Part shown: positions 1 to 7,611 of the stretch, one piece after another | Layout of the letters: each line of letters starts with the position of its first letter | Position numbering within the stretch: the first letter of the stretch is position 1 | NCBI GenBank assembly: GCA_945787595.1 | Contig: CALZJV010000069.1 | Location: 1-15,396 of the forward strand | Direction: 5' to 3' | Origin: an uncultured Desulfobacterales bacterium | GTDB taxonomy: Bacteria; Desulfobacterota; Desulfobacteria; Desulfobacterales; JAFDCJ01 | DNA length: 15,396 bases | Program-made: the position numbers and the translations under genes | The notes under the pieces: model-generated | Database searches by the model: none | What the model was told of the DNA's origin: nothing | Seen by the model: only the letters and a program-made list of their open reading frames with translations

Positions 1-1127
1 ACCATCCGTTGAATTTCACTGGTGCCTTCAAATATCCGGTACAGCCGGACATCCCTCAGAAACATTTCTATCCGGGTTTCTCTTAGATATCCACTATCCT
101 CAAATATATTCATGGCCTTGTCGGCAATCCGACTGGCCATTTCAGTACAAAAAAGCTTTACCATGGAGGCTTCATGGGTGACATTTTTGCCAGTGTCTCT
201 GAGCCGTGCCGCCTGATACAGCATCTGCCGACCCGCATAGATCTCCGTTGCCATGTCCGCCAGGACAAATTGGGTAGCTTGTAAATCGTTTTTGGATTTG
301 CCGGATTGAATTATATTTTGAACATGCTCAACAGATAATTCAAGTAATTTTTGAGACGCCCCCACGGCACAGGCCCCCATGGTCAATCTGCCTTTATCCA
401 GCACCCGCATGGCAGTCTTGAATCCCTGTCCTACCATTGCGGTTCCGCCAATTACATTTTCTTTCGGAACCAAGCAATTTCGAAAGACCAGCTCATTAGT
501 ATTTGAGCCGCTAAGTCCCATCTTTTTGTCCGGTGGTCCGACGGATAAGCCGGGAAAGTCATTTTCGACAATAAAAGCGGTTACCCCGCCCCGGGCGCCT
601 TTATCTTCATCGGTCACCGCAATGGTGGTAATGACATTGGCGCAATCCCCATTGGTAATGAATAGTTTGGCGCCGTTCATGACCCAATTATCGCCTTCCA
701 GAACGGCACTGGCCTTAATATTTGAAGCGTCGGAGCCGGCATCCGGTTCGGTGAGTGCAAAGGCAGCCGTCCATTGACCGGAAGCGATCCGGCACAAATA
801 CCTTTGCTTTTGGCCTTCCGTTCCGTCGAAGAGGATTCCCATGGATCCGATGCTGTTGCTGGTGCCGATCCGGGAGCGAAAGCAGGCATTGGTCTTGGTC
901 AACTCTTCGTAAACCATAATTTCGCCCAGGGTCGAAAGCCCCAGCCCCCCGTATTTCTGCGGTATTGAAAGGCCGAAGAAGCCAAGTTCACGCATTTTTT
1001 CAACAATTTCCGGCGGTATGCGTCCTTCTTTTTCAACCTGCAGCGAAATAGGATTCAATTCTTCCTCTACAAATTGTGATACTCTAGTTCGTATTTTCTG
1101 CTCTTCATCCGGGATTTGATTTTCCAC
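1..1127 (-). CDS. Acyl-CoA dehydrogenase, C-terminus cut by window edge
   Basis: FAD-dependent dehydrogenase that would introduce the 2,3 double bond of an acyl-CoA and pass electrons to an electron-transfer flavoprotein. Translation from GTG at 1127 gives an open frame of 375 codons running off the window start. Visible are an N-terminal helical domain, the FAD/substrate motif LTEPDAGSD (residues 125-133), NGAKLFITNG (151-160) and the active-site segment RIFEGTSEIQ with the catalytic Glu at 367. Family members are about 380-390 residues, so only a few C-terminal residues are missing. GTG is the only usable start: a stop lies in frame at 1143-1145, no ATG comes earlier, and AAGGAG lies 11 bases upstream. 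Oddity: where most relatives have a GGxGY motif this one has EDSGY (343-347). It lies downstream of a second acyl-CoA dehydrogenase, separated by a repeat array. Family certain, substrate unknown. Confidence 0.93.
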   Translation of the reverse strand, partial: MENQIPDEEQKIRTRVSQFVEEELNPISLQVEKEGRIPPEIVEKMRELGFFGLSIPQKYGGLGLSTLGEIMVYEELTKTNACFRSRIGTSNSIGSMGILFDGTEGQKQRYLCRIASGQWTAAFALTEPDAGSDASNIKASAVLEGDNWVMNGAKLFITNGDCANVITTIAVTDEDKGARGGVTAFIVENDFPGLSVGPPDKKMGLSGSNTNELVFRNCLVPKENVIGGTAMVGQGFKTAMRVLDKGRLTMGACAVGASQKLLELSVEHVQNIIQSGKSKNDLQATQFVLADMATEIYAGRQMLYQAARLRDTGKNVTHEASMVKLFCTEMASRIADKAMNIFEDSGYLRETRIEMFLRDVRLYRIFEGTSEIQRM

Positions 1128-1138
1128 CGATGCCGGTA

Positions 1139-1144
1139 CTCCTT
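1139..1144 (-). promoter_or_regulatory. Ribosome binding site that decides a GTG start
   Basis: AAGGAG on the minus strand, 11 bases before GTG at 1127-1125. The frame closes upstream at 1143-1145 and holds no ATG before the conserved N-terminal region, so this site and the GTG codon define the start of the acyl-CoA dehydrogenase. The spacing is slightly long. Confidence 0.65.
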
Positions 1145-1195
1145 ATCCGATTGAGCAAGAAGCGCTCAATGCGTTGGTTCTGTAAGCGTTCATAG

Positions 1196-1223
1196 GTTCA
1201 GAAGTTCAGGGTTCAAAGTTCGC
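1196..1223. repeat. Short 7-bp-period repeat (GTTCA type)
   Basis: Four successive heptamers, GTTCAGA, AGTTCAG, GGTTCAA and AGTTCGC, lie just upstream (minus-strand sense) of the GTG-started acyl-CoA dehydrogenase. The sequence differs from the neighbouring TCTG-type array but the period is the same. No coding potential. Confidence 0.6.
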
Positions 1224-1300
1224 CATTCCGAATTCAATTTATTTTGCCCTTCCACATTCTTCTCTCTGTCTTCTGATCTCCGTTCTCTACCTTCTGCTAT

Positions 1301-1401
1301 CTGTCCTCTGGCTTCTGTCCTCTGCCTTCTGCTATCTGTCCTCTGCCTTCTGCTATCTGTCCTCTGGCATCTGCTATCTGTCCTCTGACATCTGTCCTCT
1401 G
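1301..1401. repeat. 21-bp tandem array, copy 1
   Basis: Within the heptamer array, the 10-mer CTGTCCTCTG starts at 1301, 1315, 1336, 1357, 1378 and 1392. Intervals are 14, 21, 21, 21 and 14. The 21-bp unit is three heptamers (CCTCTGN, then CWTCTGC, then TATCTGT); the end units lack one heptamer. Confidence 0.92.
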
Positions 1402-1477
1402 TCTTCTGCCATCGATCCTACCCCTTCCGAATTCAACATTCCCCCTTCCGCATTCGCAATTCCGAATTCCGTCTTCT

Positions 1478-1542
1478 GCCCTCTGCCCTAAGCCTTATTA
1501 ATCCGCAATCCACAATCCAAAATCCCCAATCGAATCATTCCC
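1478..1542 (-). repeat. 65-bp dispersed repeat, copy 1 (inverted relative to 14094-14158)
   Basis: The reverse complement of this block matches 14094-14158 at 58 of 65 positions without gaps, by eye. It includes the shared core GGATTGCGGATT and the block ATAAGGCTTAGGGCA. It sits inside the heptamer array in the first spacer; its partner lies about 12.6 kb away on the other strand. Confidence 0.9.
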
Positions 1543-1588
1543 CATTCTGCATTCCGCATTCCGAATTCCGTCTTCTGCCCTCCGTCTT

Positions 1589-1731
1589 CTGTCCTCTGGC
1601 TTCTGTCCTCTGACATCTGCTATCTGTCCTCTGACATCTGCTATCTGTCCTCTGACATCTGCTATCTGTCCTCTGCCATCTGCTATCTGTCCTCTGGCAT
1701 CTGCTATCTGTCCTCTGATATCTGTCCTCTG
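1589..1731. repeat. 21-bp tandem array, copy 2
   Basis: CTGTCCTCTG starts at 1589, 1603, 1624, 1645, 1666, 1687, 1708 and 1722. Intervals are 14, five of 21, then 14. This is the architecture of copy 1 with two more central units, so the arrays look like two alleles of one expandable element. Confidence 0.92.
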
Positions 1732-1755
1732 TCTTCCGAACTCCCCATTCCGAAT

Positions 1756-3540
1756 TCAAAACCCCCCGTTCGGCATCTCAACGACCTCGCGACCCTCTCG
1801 CAAGGCGTTATCCATGGTCGCCTGGGTATGCGGCAGGGTCACATCCGTAAAATACGTCGCCTGCATAATTTTGCCGGTATAGAAATTATTCTTGCGACCT
1901 TTTTCGATGGCACGCGCTGCAATGATGGCCATATCCAGCAGACGCCAGGCCATGGTGACTTCGCCGAAGGCCGTCAGAGCCGGGTATGTATTGGAAGCCC
2001 ATTGCAGGGGGTCGGTTTTCATCTGATCTCTCATTTTCTTCGAAACCGCTGTTAACCGATCGAAGGTTTGGGCAAGTGCAGTAACCTGGCCCCCCAACTG
2101 CGGGTGCTCCCGGTTTTCCAGACAGAACTTGTCAATTTCGTTTTGGTAGGCTCTAAAAGGTGCCCCGCCGTTTATCCGCATCTTTCTGCCCATCAGGTCC
2201 ATGGACTGAATCCCGTTGGTCCCTTCGTACAGGGACATGATCTTGGCATCCCGCAGGTACTGCTCGAGCGGATACTCTTTGCAATACCCGTATCCGCCCA
2301 GGCACTGGATCGCTGTTTCGCAGACGCTGAAACCCATGTCCGAGCAGTAGGCTTTGATGATCGGGGTCATGAAATCGATCAAATTTGCGCAGTGCTGCTT
2401 CTGTTCCCCTTCGGGAAGTTCCAGGGCCTGATCCTGCCAGAAAGCACCGGTGTAAATCATGGAGCGCATACCATCCACCATGGCTTTCATCCACAGCAGC
2501 ATGCGGCGGACGTCCGGATGATCGATAATCGGTACATCGCCTGATTTGCGTCCGGCAATGTCTCGCCCCTGAACCCTTGCTTTGGCATATTCGAGCGCAT
2601 TTTGATAGGCGGTGCTGGCCAATGTCATGCCGCTGACCCCCGTATTTATCCTGGCAGCATTCATCATCTGAAACATATGCGCCAGGCCCCTGTTGGCCTC
2701 ACCGCACAGATAACCGACGCAATCATCGTTGCCGCCGAAATTCAGCACACAGGTGGGAGATGAATGCAGTCCGAGTTTATCCTCCACGCCGCCGCAGAGC
2801 ACATCATTGGACCCTTCGATGCTTCCGTCCGGATTGACCCTCATTTTAGGCACCACGAATAGCGAGATTCCTTTGACACCATCAGGGGCACCTTCTATGC
2901 GGGCAATGACCAGATGAATAATATTTTCCGTCAGATCGTGATCCCCCCAGGAGATGAAAATCTTGGCGCCTTTAATCTTATAGTGATCGCCTCGGGGATA
3001 GGCCGTTGTTTGAAGAGCCGCAAGATTGGAGCCGGCATCCGCTTCCGTCAGACACATGGTGCCGGCCCAGGTACCGTCGAACATTTTGGGTACAAACTGC
3101 TCCTTCAGCTCGCGGGACCCGAAAGTTTCAATCAGATGGGCCGCCCCGTGGGTAAGGCTCGGCGCCATGTTGAAAGCCTGGCAGGCCCCATACATCATGT
3201 CATTGATGACAATTCGCATCATATTGGGAAACCCCTGCCCGCCGTATCCGGGGTCGCGCGCGGCGGCTATCCAGCCGTCCTGACCGTATTGTTCAAATGC
3301 TTGCCGGAATTCCGAGGGACACGAGACGTTTCCATCTTCGTATTTGACGCCGTATTTCTCACCGATTTCCTGTAAAGGGTCCACCACGCCCCTGGCAAAA
3401 CTAATGGCTTCGGTGACCAGCATGTCGAAGGCTTTCTCATTGAGTCCTTTGTAGCGATCCAGCGCACCTAAGGAGCCGTATCGAAGCTGTTCCTTTAAAA
3501 TAAAAAAAATATCTTTCTGATTGACTTTAAAATGTCCCAT
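1756..3540 (-). CDS. Acyl-CoA dehydrogenase, long (about 600-residue) subfamily
   Basis: A 594-residue flavoprotein of the long acyl-CoA dehydrogenase group that includes DmdC- and FadE5-like enzymes. These carry a helical extension after the usual catalytic core. Visible features: N-terminal helical domain (about 35-160), FAD/substrate motif CLTEADAGSN (163-172), KGAKIFISWGDHD (190-202), the GGYGYCKEYPLEQYLRDAK segment (414-432), active-site YEGTNGIQ with catalytic Glu 439, and the extra C-terminal domain (about 460-594). The start is supported by GGAGA five bases before ATG. It should oxidise an acyl-CoA at the alpha,beta bond and reduce an electron-transfer flavoprotein. The substrate is unknown, and the subfamily also accepts methylthiopropionyl- and fatty acyl-CoAs. 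It precedes the shorter dehydrogenase on the same strand, and a heptamer array begins right at its stop codon. Confidence 0.95.
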   Translation of the reverse strand: MGHFKVNQKDIFFILKEQLRYGSLGALDRYKGLNEKAFDMLVTEAISFARGVVDPLQEIGEKYGVKYEDGNVSCPSEFRQAFEQYGQDGWIAAARDPGYGGQGFPNMMRIVINDMMYGACQAFNMAPSLTHGAAHLIETFGSRELKEQFVPKMFDGTWAGTMCLTEADAGSNLAALQTTAYPRGDHYKIKGAKIFISWGDHDLTENIIHLVIARIEGAPDGVKGISLFVVPKMRVNPDGSIEGSNDVLCGGVEDKLGLHSSPTCVLNFGGNDDCVGYLCGEANRGLAHMFQMMNAARINTGVSGMTLASTAYQNALEYAKARVQGRDIAGRKSGDVPIIDHPDVRRMLLWMKAMVDGMRSMIYTGAFWQDQALELPEGEQKQHCANLIDFMTPIIKAYCSDMGFSVCETAIQCLGGYGYCKEYPLEQYLRDAKIMSLYEGTNGIQSMDLMGRKMRINGGAPFRAYQNEIDKFCLENREHPQLGGQVTALAQTFDRLTAVSKKMRDQMKTDPLQWASNTYPALTAFGEVTMAWRLLDMAIIAARAIEKGRKNNFYTGKIMQATYFTDVTLPHTQATMDNALREGREVVEMPNGGF

Positions 3541-3559
3541 TTATTCTCCAATTTTTTTT

Positions 3560-3583
3560 GTGCCTTCGTGACTTAGTGGCTTT
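3560..3583. repeat. 8-bp-period half repeat
   Basis: Three octamers, GTGCCTTC, GTGACTTA and GTGGCTTT, lie 11 bases upstream of the ribosome binding site of the long acyl-CoA dehydrogenase. They match the style of the right arm of the hairpin at 9597-9671 (GTGTCTTA, GTGCCTTT, GTGGC). The partner arm is absent here. Confidence 0.6.
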
Positions 3584-3893
3584 ACTTTTACGATAGCTTT
3601 CGCTCGTTTGAGAATCCGAGTTGTCGAACAGCGAGCCGCAGAACCAAGGAAAAGCAAACCTCAGCCTGCGACGAGCCCTTCGGTCGTGAGCACAGAGTCA
3701 AACGACTCAGGGTCGAACGACTCAGCCGTGTCGAATATCGAATATCGAGGGGTGGAGTCGCTTTGCTCAATCTTTTGCCCATAGTTTCCAGCTCGGAGAG
3801 GCCGGAGGCCGCATTCACAATTCCCTCCGGGGCGTAGGCCCCTATCGCCCCTACGGGCAGGAGGCCGAATTTAACTTATTTTCCCCCTTCAGA

Positions 3894-3997
3894 CTTCCGT
3901 CTTCTGTTTTCTGTACTCTGTCTTCTGTCCTCTGCCCTCTTTCCGCTACCCTCTGGCCGCACCCTCTGTCTTCTGATCTCCGTCATCTGTAGTCTTC
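3894..3997. repeat. Degenerate heptamer array downstream of the TRAP permease
   Basis: Fifteen units read in one 7-bp phase with a single 6-mer (3957-3962). Examples are CTTCCGT, CTTCTGT, CCTCTGC, CCTCTGG, CATCTGT. This is the same NNTCNGN family as 1256-1760 but without the regular 21-bp order. It lies 10 bases past the permease stop, purine-rich on the sense strand of that gene. Confidence 0.85.
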
Positions 3998-4007
3998 TTA
4001 CTGACAA

Positions 4008-5897
4008 TCAAGCGGCGAGTTGCTGGCGCTTTGCCTTGCTGGCATTCAGCCATATGTAGCCGGTAGTCAACAGGATAATTCCCGACCCAATGATATTCCA
4101 GATTAAATTGGATGGGATCGTCAGCGGAATACTGGCGAAAAGGATCAATCTTTCATGATTCCTCAGTTCTCTAAACGCGTACCCGCAGGCGCTGGCGGCC
4201 AAAGCCCATATTCCCAACAGGGACATCGCCACAGCATAGACGGCCTTCACAGGGTCGGCCGAAACCAGCAATATGTCGGGCCGGTAAATCAGATAAAAAG
4301 GCACCACAAATTTGGCGATCCCCACTCGAAACCCGACCAGCGCTGTTTTTAGTGGATCGGTGTCTGCGATTCCGGCGGCGGCGTAGGCAGCCAGGGCAAC
4401 GGGCGGCGTGATGGTCGAAATAACGGCATAGTAGAAAACAAACATGTGGGCGGCCAGTTCTGGTACCCCCATGCGAACAAGAACCGGAGCGACCACAATG
4501 GCCACCAGCAAATAGGCGGCCGTCGTGGTAATACCCATCCCCAGGATGATCGAGACGCCCATGGCCAGCAGCAATAAAACAGGCAGGCTGCCGTGGGCAA
4601 GGTCCACCAGCAGGTAGGATATCTTCAGCCCCAGTCCGGTCAGGGTCAGCACCCCGACGACAATGCCCGAACAGGCACAGGCAGCCGCAATGGGCAGCAC
4701 TGCTTTGGCGCCCTTTTCCAGGGCCAAAAAAATGGCTTTGATTCCCATGCGGGTATCTTTTTGAACGGCACTGATTAAAATCACTGCAATAATGGAATAG
4801 AAGCCTGCTTTCATGGCGGTAAATCCCATCAGCAGCATCGCAATCAGCACCAGGATGGGAATAATTAAATGACCCTTTTTCTTTACGACCGGCAGCAGCC
4901 TGGGCAAACTTTCGGTAGGCAGGCCCTTAATGCCATGTCTTTCAGCCTCAAAATGCACGATAATGTAGACGGATAAAAATGAAAGTACGGCCGGCACAAA
5001 GGCGGCGATGCATATCGTCAGATAAGGCTTTCCGACCACACTGGCGATGATGAAGGCCGTCGCTCCCATCAGCGGGGGCATTATCTGGCCGCCGGTAGAA
5101 GCCGTTGCTTCAATGCCGGCAGCCAATAAAGCCGGAAAACCCATTTCTTTCATCAGGGGAATGGTGACCGAGCCGGTTGTCACGACGTTGCCGACGGAAC
5201 TGCCCGAAACGGAACCCATGGCGGCGCTGGATACGACCGCTATTTTAGCGGCCCCGCCGGTTCGGTCACCCGCAACGGCTGTGGATGCCTCCATAAAAAA
5301 AGCTCCCACTCCGGAATTCACCAAAAAGGCCGCAAATATGACAAACACAGCGATGAAGGTGGCCGACACTCCCAGCGGAATGGTAAAAAGCCCTTCGGTG
5401 CTTAAATAAGTATAGGCGATGAAGCGGGACAGATCCATGCCGGAATGGGAAATGTAGGGAAGGTCGATGTAAGATCCTAAAAAACCGTAAGCGATGAATG
5501 TTATCGTGATAATAGGCAGGGCCCAGCCCATGATCCTTCTCGTCATCTCTATGACCAGGATAATCAAGAGGGTGCCCAGCACGATGTCTATCCGGGTGGC
5601 GGCCCCGGCACGTTCATAAAGGACGTAATAGACAACAAAGGCGATATTTCCGCAACAGACAAGGGCCCCGATGGATGACACAAAATTAAGGATCGAAGAC
5701 CATATTCCGCTGCCGCCTTTTTTTCTGACGGGATAGAGGTAGAATGTCAGTATCAGGGCAAAGGCCAGATGTATGGATCTTTGCTGTAATGCCGGAAATC
5801 TCCCGAATCCCGCCGTATAGAGATGAAATGAAGCCATTGCTACAGCTGCCAGGGTGATCAGTAAGGCCGCTTTCCCTCCGCTAACTTTTTCACTCAT
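4008..5897 (-). CDS. TRAP transporter fused permease (DctQM-type, 4TM/12TM)
   Basis: A 629-residue integral membrane protein joining the small and large permease subunits of a tripartite ATP-independent periplasmic transporter. It imports an organic acid using an ion gradient and needs the periplasmic TAXI protein. The N-terminal part (about 10-160) has roughly four hydrophobic segments like the small subunit. From about 165 on it resembles the large subunit, with the signature TGGQIMPPLMGATAF (268-282), the glycine/serine-rich GSSVGNVVTTGSVTIP (232-247), and the second-half counterpart LGMGITTTAAYLL (452-464) followed by STITPPVALAAYAAA (494-508). The length is usual for the fused family. 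ATG at 5897 has AAGGA nine bases upstream and overlaps the end of the DUF1850 gene by 8 bases, so the two are very likely translationally coupled. Solute unknown, probably a carboxylate given the neighbours. Confidence 0.95.
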   Translation of the reverse strand: MSEKVSGGKAALLITLAAVAMASFHLYTAGFGRFPALQQRSIHLAFALILTFYLYPVRKKGGSGIWSSILNFVSSIGALVCCGNIAFVVYYVLYERAGAATRIDIVLGTLLIILVIEMTRRIMGWALPIITITFIAYGFLGSYIDLPYISHSGMDLSRFIAYTYLSTEGLFTIPLGVSATFIAVFVIFAAFLVNSGVGAFFMEASTAVAGDRTGGAAKIAVVSSAAMGSVSGSSVGNVVTTGSVTIPLMKEMGFPALLAAGIEATASTGGQIMPPLMGATAFIIASVVGKPYLTICIAAFVPAVLSFLSVYIIVHFEAERHGIKGLPTESLPRLLPVVKKKGHLIIPILVLIAMLLMGFTAMKAGFYSIIAVILISAVQKDTRMGIKAIFLALEKGAKAVLPIAAACACSGIVVGVLTLTGLGLKISYLLVDLAHGSLPVLLLLAMGVSIILGMGITTTAAYLLVAIVVAPVLVRMGVPELAAHMFVFYYAVISTITPPVALAAYAAAGIADTDPLKTALVGFRVGIAKFVVPFYLIYRPDILLVSADPVKAVYAVAMSLLGIWALAASACGYAFRELRNHERLILFASIPLTIPSNLIWNIIGSGIILLTTGYIWLNASKAKRQQLAA

Positions 5898-6417
5898 GGG
5901 AGAACATCCTTTTCCTCAGAATGGCCAGTTTCGAGCTTTTTTTTACGGTAACCCGGATGAGGTCTCCTCCCTGGGCCACCTTATACAGCGGCAGCCAGTG
6001 GCCATTCAGAAAGAGCATATGTTTGGATAGATCGCCGGCATAGAAGGTGTATGCCTCCATGCGGCGGTCGTAACCCGAAATTTTTATGGTTCCCGGTGCA
6101 ATCAACTCAGCTTGGTCTGATCGATCATATCCGGCATAAGGGGCCCGGAAGATGGTTTCAAAAAATAAAATCTTATAATTTTCATCGATGACAAAGTGAT
6201 CGGCGACCGGGAGATTTTCAACTGAATTGATAAATGCAATCCAGAGGTTATCGCCGGGTTTGGCGGGTCTTTCCAATACGGTTTTTCCGTTGCTGATATC
6301 TTCGATGCTCAGAATATGAAGCGGATAAAATACCAAATAGACTATCGCCCCCAAAAAGGTGATGCCTGTCCCCGCTAAAACAAAAACCTTTCTGCCGATT
6401 GATCTCTTGGCCACCAT
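5890..6417 (-). CDS. DUF1850 membrane-anchored protein of the TAXI-TRAP system
   Basis: A 175-residue protein with one N-terminal hydrophobic segment (about 10-32) and an extracytoplasmic domain resembling DUF1850. It has the FINSVENLPVADHFVI segment (62-77), where the family usually shows a histidine/serine-valine motif, and a later aromatic-rich region. DUF1850 genes are commonly found beside TAXI binding proteins and fused TRAP permeases. Their role is not established; an accessory function in assembly or solute handling is a guess. The start ATG at 6417 has AAGG six bases upstream. The gene overlaps the permease start by 8 bases and lies about 200 bases after the binding-protein gene, from which a hairpin repeat separates it. 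Confidence 0.8.
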   Translation of the reverse strand: MVAKRSIGRKVFVLAGTGITFLGAIVYLVFYPLHILSIEDISNGKTVLERPAKPGDNLWIAFINSVENLPVADHFVIDENYKILFFETIFRAPYAGYDRSDQAELIAPGTIKISGYDRRMEAYTFYAGDLSKHMLFLNGHWLPLYKVAQGGDLIRVTVKKSSKLAILRKRMFSHE

Positions 6418-6436
6418 ACAACACCTTATTTTTCAC

Positions 6437-6542
6437 CGCAAAGACGCGAAGAACGCAGAGGGTGACACCTGAATCCTATAAGTCCCGCCAATAGATACTC
6501 AGTGCCATTAGGTTAAACTCTGCGCACTCTGCGTCTTTAGCG
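6437..6542. repeat. Imperfect hairpin repeat (CGCAAAGA type) inside the transporter operon
   Basis: Left arm 6437-6460 has units beginning CGC at 6437, 6445 and 6454. The right arm 6518-6542 is its approximate reverse complement (CTCTGCG, then CTCTGCGTCTTTAGCG). The 57-base loop includes an 11-base piece, GACACCTGAAT, resembling the GTGTCAG/GTTTCAG repeats elsewhere. It fills most of the gap between the binding-protein and DUF1850 genes, where an RNA hairpin could set relative expression. No T-tract follows on the minus strand, so it is not a classical terminator. Confidence 0.8.
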
Positions 6543-6616
6543 TAGCGGGCGGTTGATCCTTTTTTTGATGCGACCTCAAAACTGTTGTGCTCGTATCAAT
6601 AGCTCAAAATGGCACC

Positions 6617-7594
6617 CTACTTTAAAAGCCCGGCTTCTTTCCAGAATTTGACTGCTCCGGGATGCCAGGGTATGGACATCCCGGCTGCCATCTCGCCGGT
6701 GGTCAATTCTCTGGCCTTGGCGTGGGCCTGCTTAAACTCGTCCAAATGGTCCTTGGCCACCGCTTTGACGATATTGTAGGCAAGCTCGGTGTCAAGTTCC
6801 TCATATGTCACCACCAATCCCAGCCATTTCAATGCGGGAGCGTCGGTATCTATTTGCGGGTAGGCACCGGCCGGAATCACAGACGGTGCATAGTAGGGAT
6901 GGCTCTTTAGAATTTTTGTCATCATGTCTTTTTCAATGGGGATAATACGCATTTTGTTCAAGGTGCACAGATCGACGAAGGTTGCAGCAGGAGTTCCGAT
7001 CGTATACATGGCGGCATCAAGGGTTTTATCTTTTAAGGCCTGGGATTGCTCGGTGGCCGAAATGAACTGCGGTTTCATGTCCTTATAGGTCAAGCCGTAT
7101 TCCGCCAGAATTTTTTGAGACATATTGGCGCTCCCGCTTCCCGGAGGCCCGAAGCCGACCTTGTGCCCTTTGAGATCTTCAACACTGTGAATGTCCGTAT
7201 CGGCGCGTGCAATGATGAGCAGATCGATGCCCCAGAATGAAAACAGCCCGCTGATTTTTGCCGCCGGTTTTCCCTGGTAAATATCTGTGGCGGTCTGGGC
7301 GTAGTAGGCCACATCCGGCATGACCATGGCCAGGTCTGTTTTCTTTTCCTCCAACAGCCTGATGTTCTCCCGGCTGGCGGCGGATGGATGGGCAGAGGCT
7401 TCCGTATTCGGTATATATTTGTTGACAATACTTGAAATTGCACCCCCGGCCGGATACCAGCTGCCCCCGGTACTGGCAGTAGCTATGGACAACAGGCGCT
7501 TGTCGGCACCCTCGGCCGGATTGAAACTACCGGCCGTCACCAACCCAATTACCAACAGCGAAACAATTACGATGGATATGCTTTTTTTGCTCAT
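6617..7594 (-). CDS. TAXI-family TRAP transporter solute-binding protein
   Basis: A 325-residue periplasmic binding protein that would capture the solute and deliver it to the fused permease. It starts with a signal peptide: lysines at 3-4, a hydrophobic core at about 6-22, and likely cleavage near the EGA at 28-30. Family features are the TASTGGSWYPAGGAI segment (39-53), HSVEDLKGHKVGFGPPGSGS (136-155), typical of the NMT1/TAXI fold, and the C-terminal IPWHPGAVKFWKEAGLL. ATG at 7594 has a strong AGGAGG five bases upstream, fitting the high level at which binding proteins are made. The DUF1850 and permease genes follow on the same strand. The ligand cannot be told; TAXI proteins bind dicarboxylates, amino acids and other acids. 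Confidence 0.95.
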   Translation of the reverse strand: MSKKSISIVIVSLLVIGLVTAGSFNPAEGADKRLLSIATASTGGSWYPAGGAISSIVNKYIPNTEASAHPSAASRENIRLLEEKKTDLAMVMPDVAYYAQTATDIYQGKPAAKISGLFSFWGIDLLIIARADTDIHSVEDLKGHKVGFGPPGSGSANMSQKILAEYGLTYKDMKPQFISATEQSQALKDKTLDAAMYTIGTPAATFVDLCTLNKMRIIPIEKDMMTKILKSHPYYAPSVIPAGAYPQIDTDAPALKWLGLVVTYEELDTELAYNIVKAVAKDHLDEFKQAHAKARELTTGEMAAGMSIPWHPGAVKFWKEAGLLK

Positions 7595-7600
7595 TTTTTC

Positions 7601-7607
7601 CTCCTTT
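7601..7607 (-). promoter_or_regulatory. Strong ribosome binding site of the TAXI binding protein
   Basis: AAAGGAGG reads into a run of five A residues before ATG at 7594. It is the strongest Shine-Dalgarno match among the minus-strand genes here and supports the chosen start. Confidence 0.8.
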
Positions 7608-7611
7608 AGGC

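Larger units (their letters stand above)
1256..1760. repeat. Heptamer-phased spacer array, about 505 bp
   Basis: This fills nearly all of the 628-base gap between the two acyl-CoA dehydrogenase genes and reaches the stop codon of the upstream one (1756-1758). It divides into 40 heptamers (1256-1535), one 8-mer (1536-1543) and 31 heptamers (1544-1760). Most units fit NNTCNGN on the plus strand, with TC at positions 3-4. Types include ATTCCGN, CTTCTGN, CCTCTGN, CATCTGC and TATCTGT; the block near 1500-1535 is AATCCNN. Because three heptamers make 21 bases, the minus strand carries a spurious frame encoding a repeated heptapeptide. There is no credible gene, promoter or intrinsic terminator inside. 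The sense strand of the flanking genes is purine-rich. Confidence 0.95.
3541..4007. other. Gene-free spacer between permease and long acyl-CoA dehydrogenase
   Basis: No credible gene in about 470 bases. From the permease side it holds a degenerate heptamer array (3894-3997), a small inverted repeat CGTAGG/CCTACG with an 11-base loop (3833-3855), a low-complexity stretch rich in TCGA/ACGACTC words (about 3600-3760), three 8-bp units (3560-3583), and the ribosome binding site GGAGA (3545-3549) of the dehydrogenase. I see no convincing promoter, so the dehydrogenase may be read from upstream or from an unrecognised promoter here. Confidence 0.7.

Noticed and set aside
1301..1731. CRISPR array
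   Set aside because: Units are 21 bp with no unique spacers between them, intervals are multiples of 7, and no cas genes are present.
1535..1759. 74-residue open frame with a heptapeptide repeat (RTDSRCQ-like) overlapping the acyl-CoA dehydrogenase stop
   Set aside because: It is simply the 21-bp tandem array read in one frame from a TTG codon; no ribosome binding site and no sign of protein-level selection.
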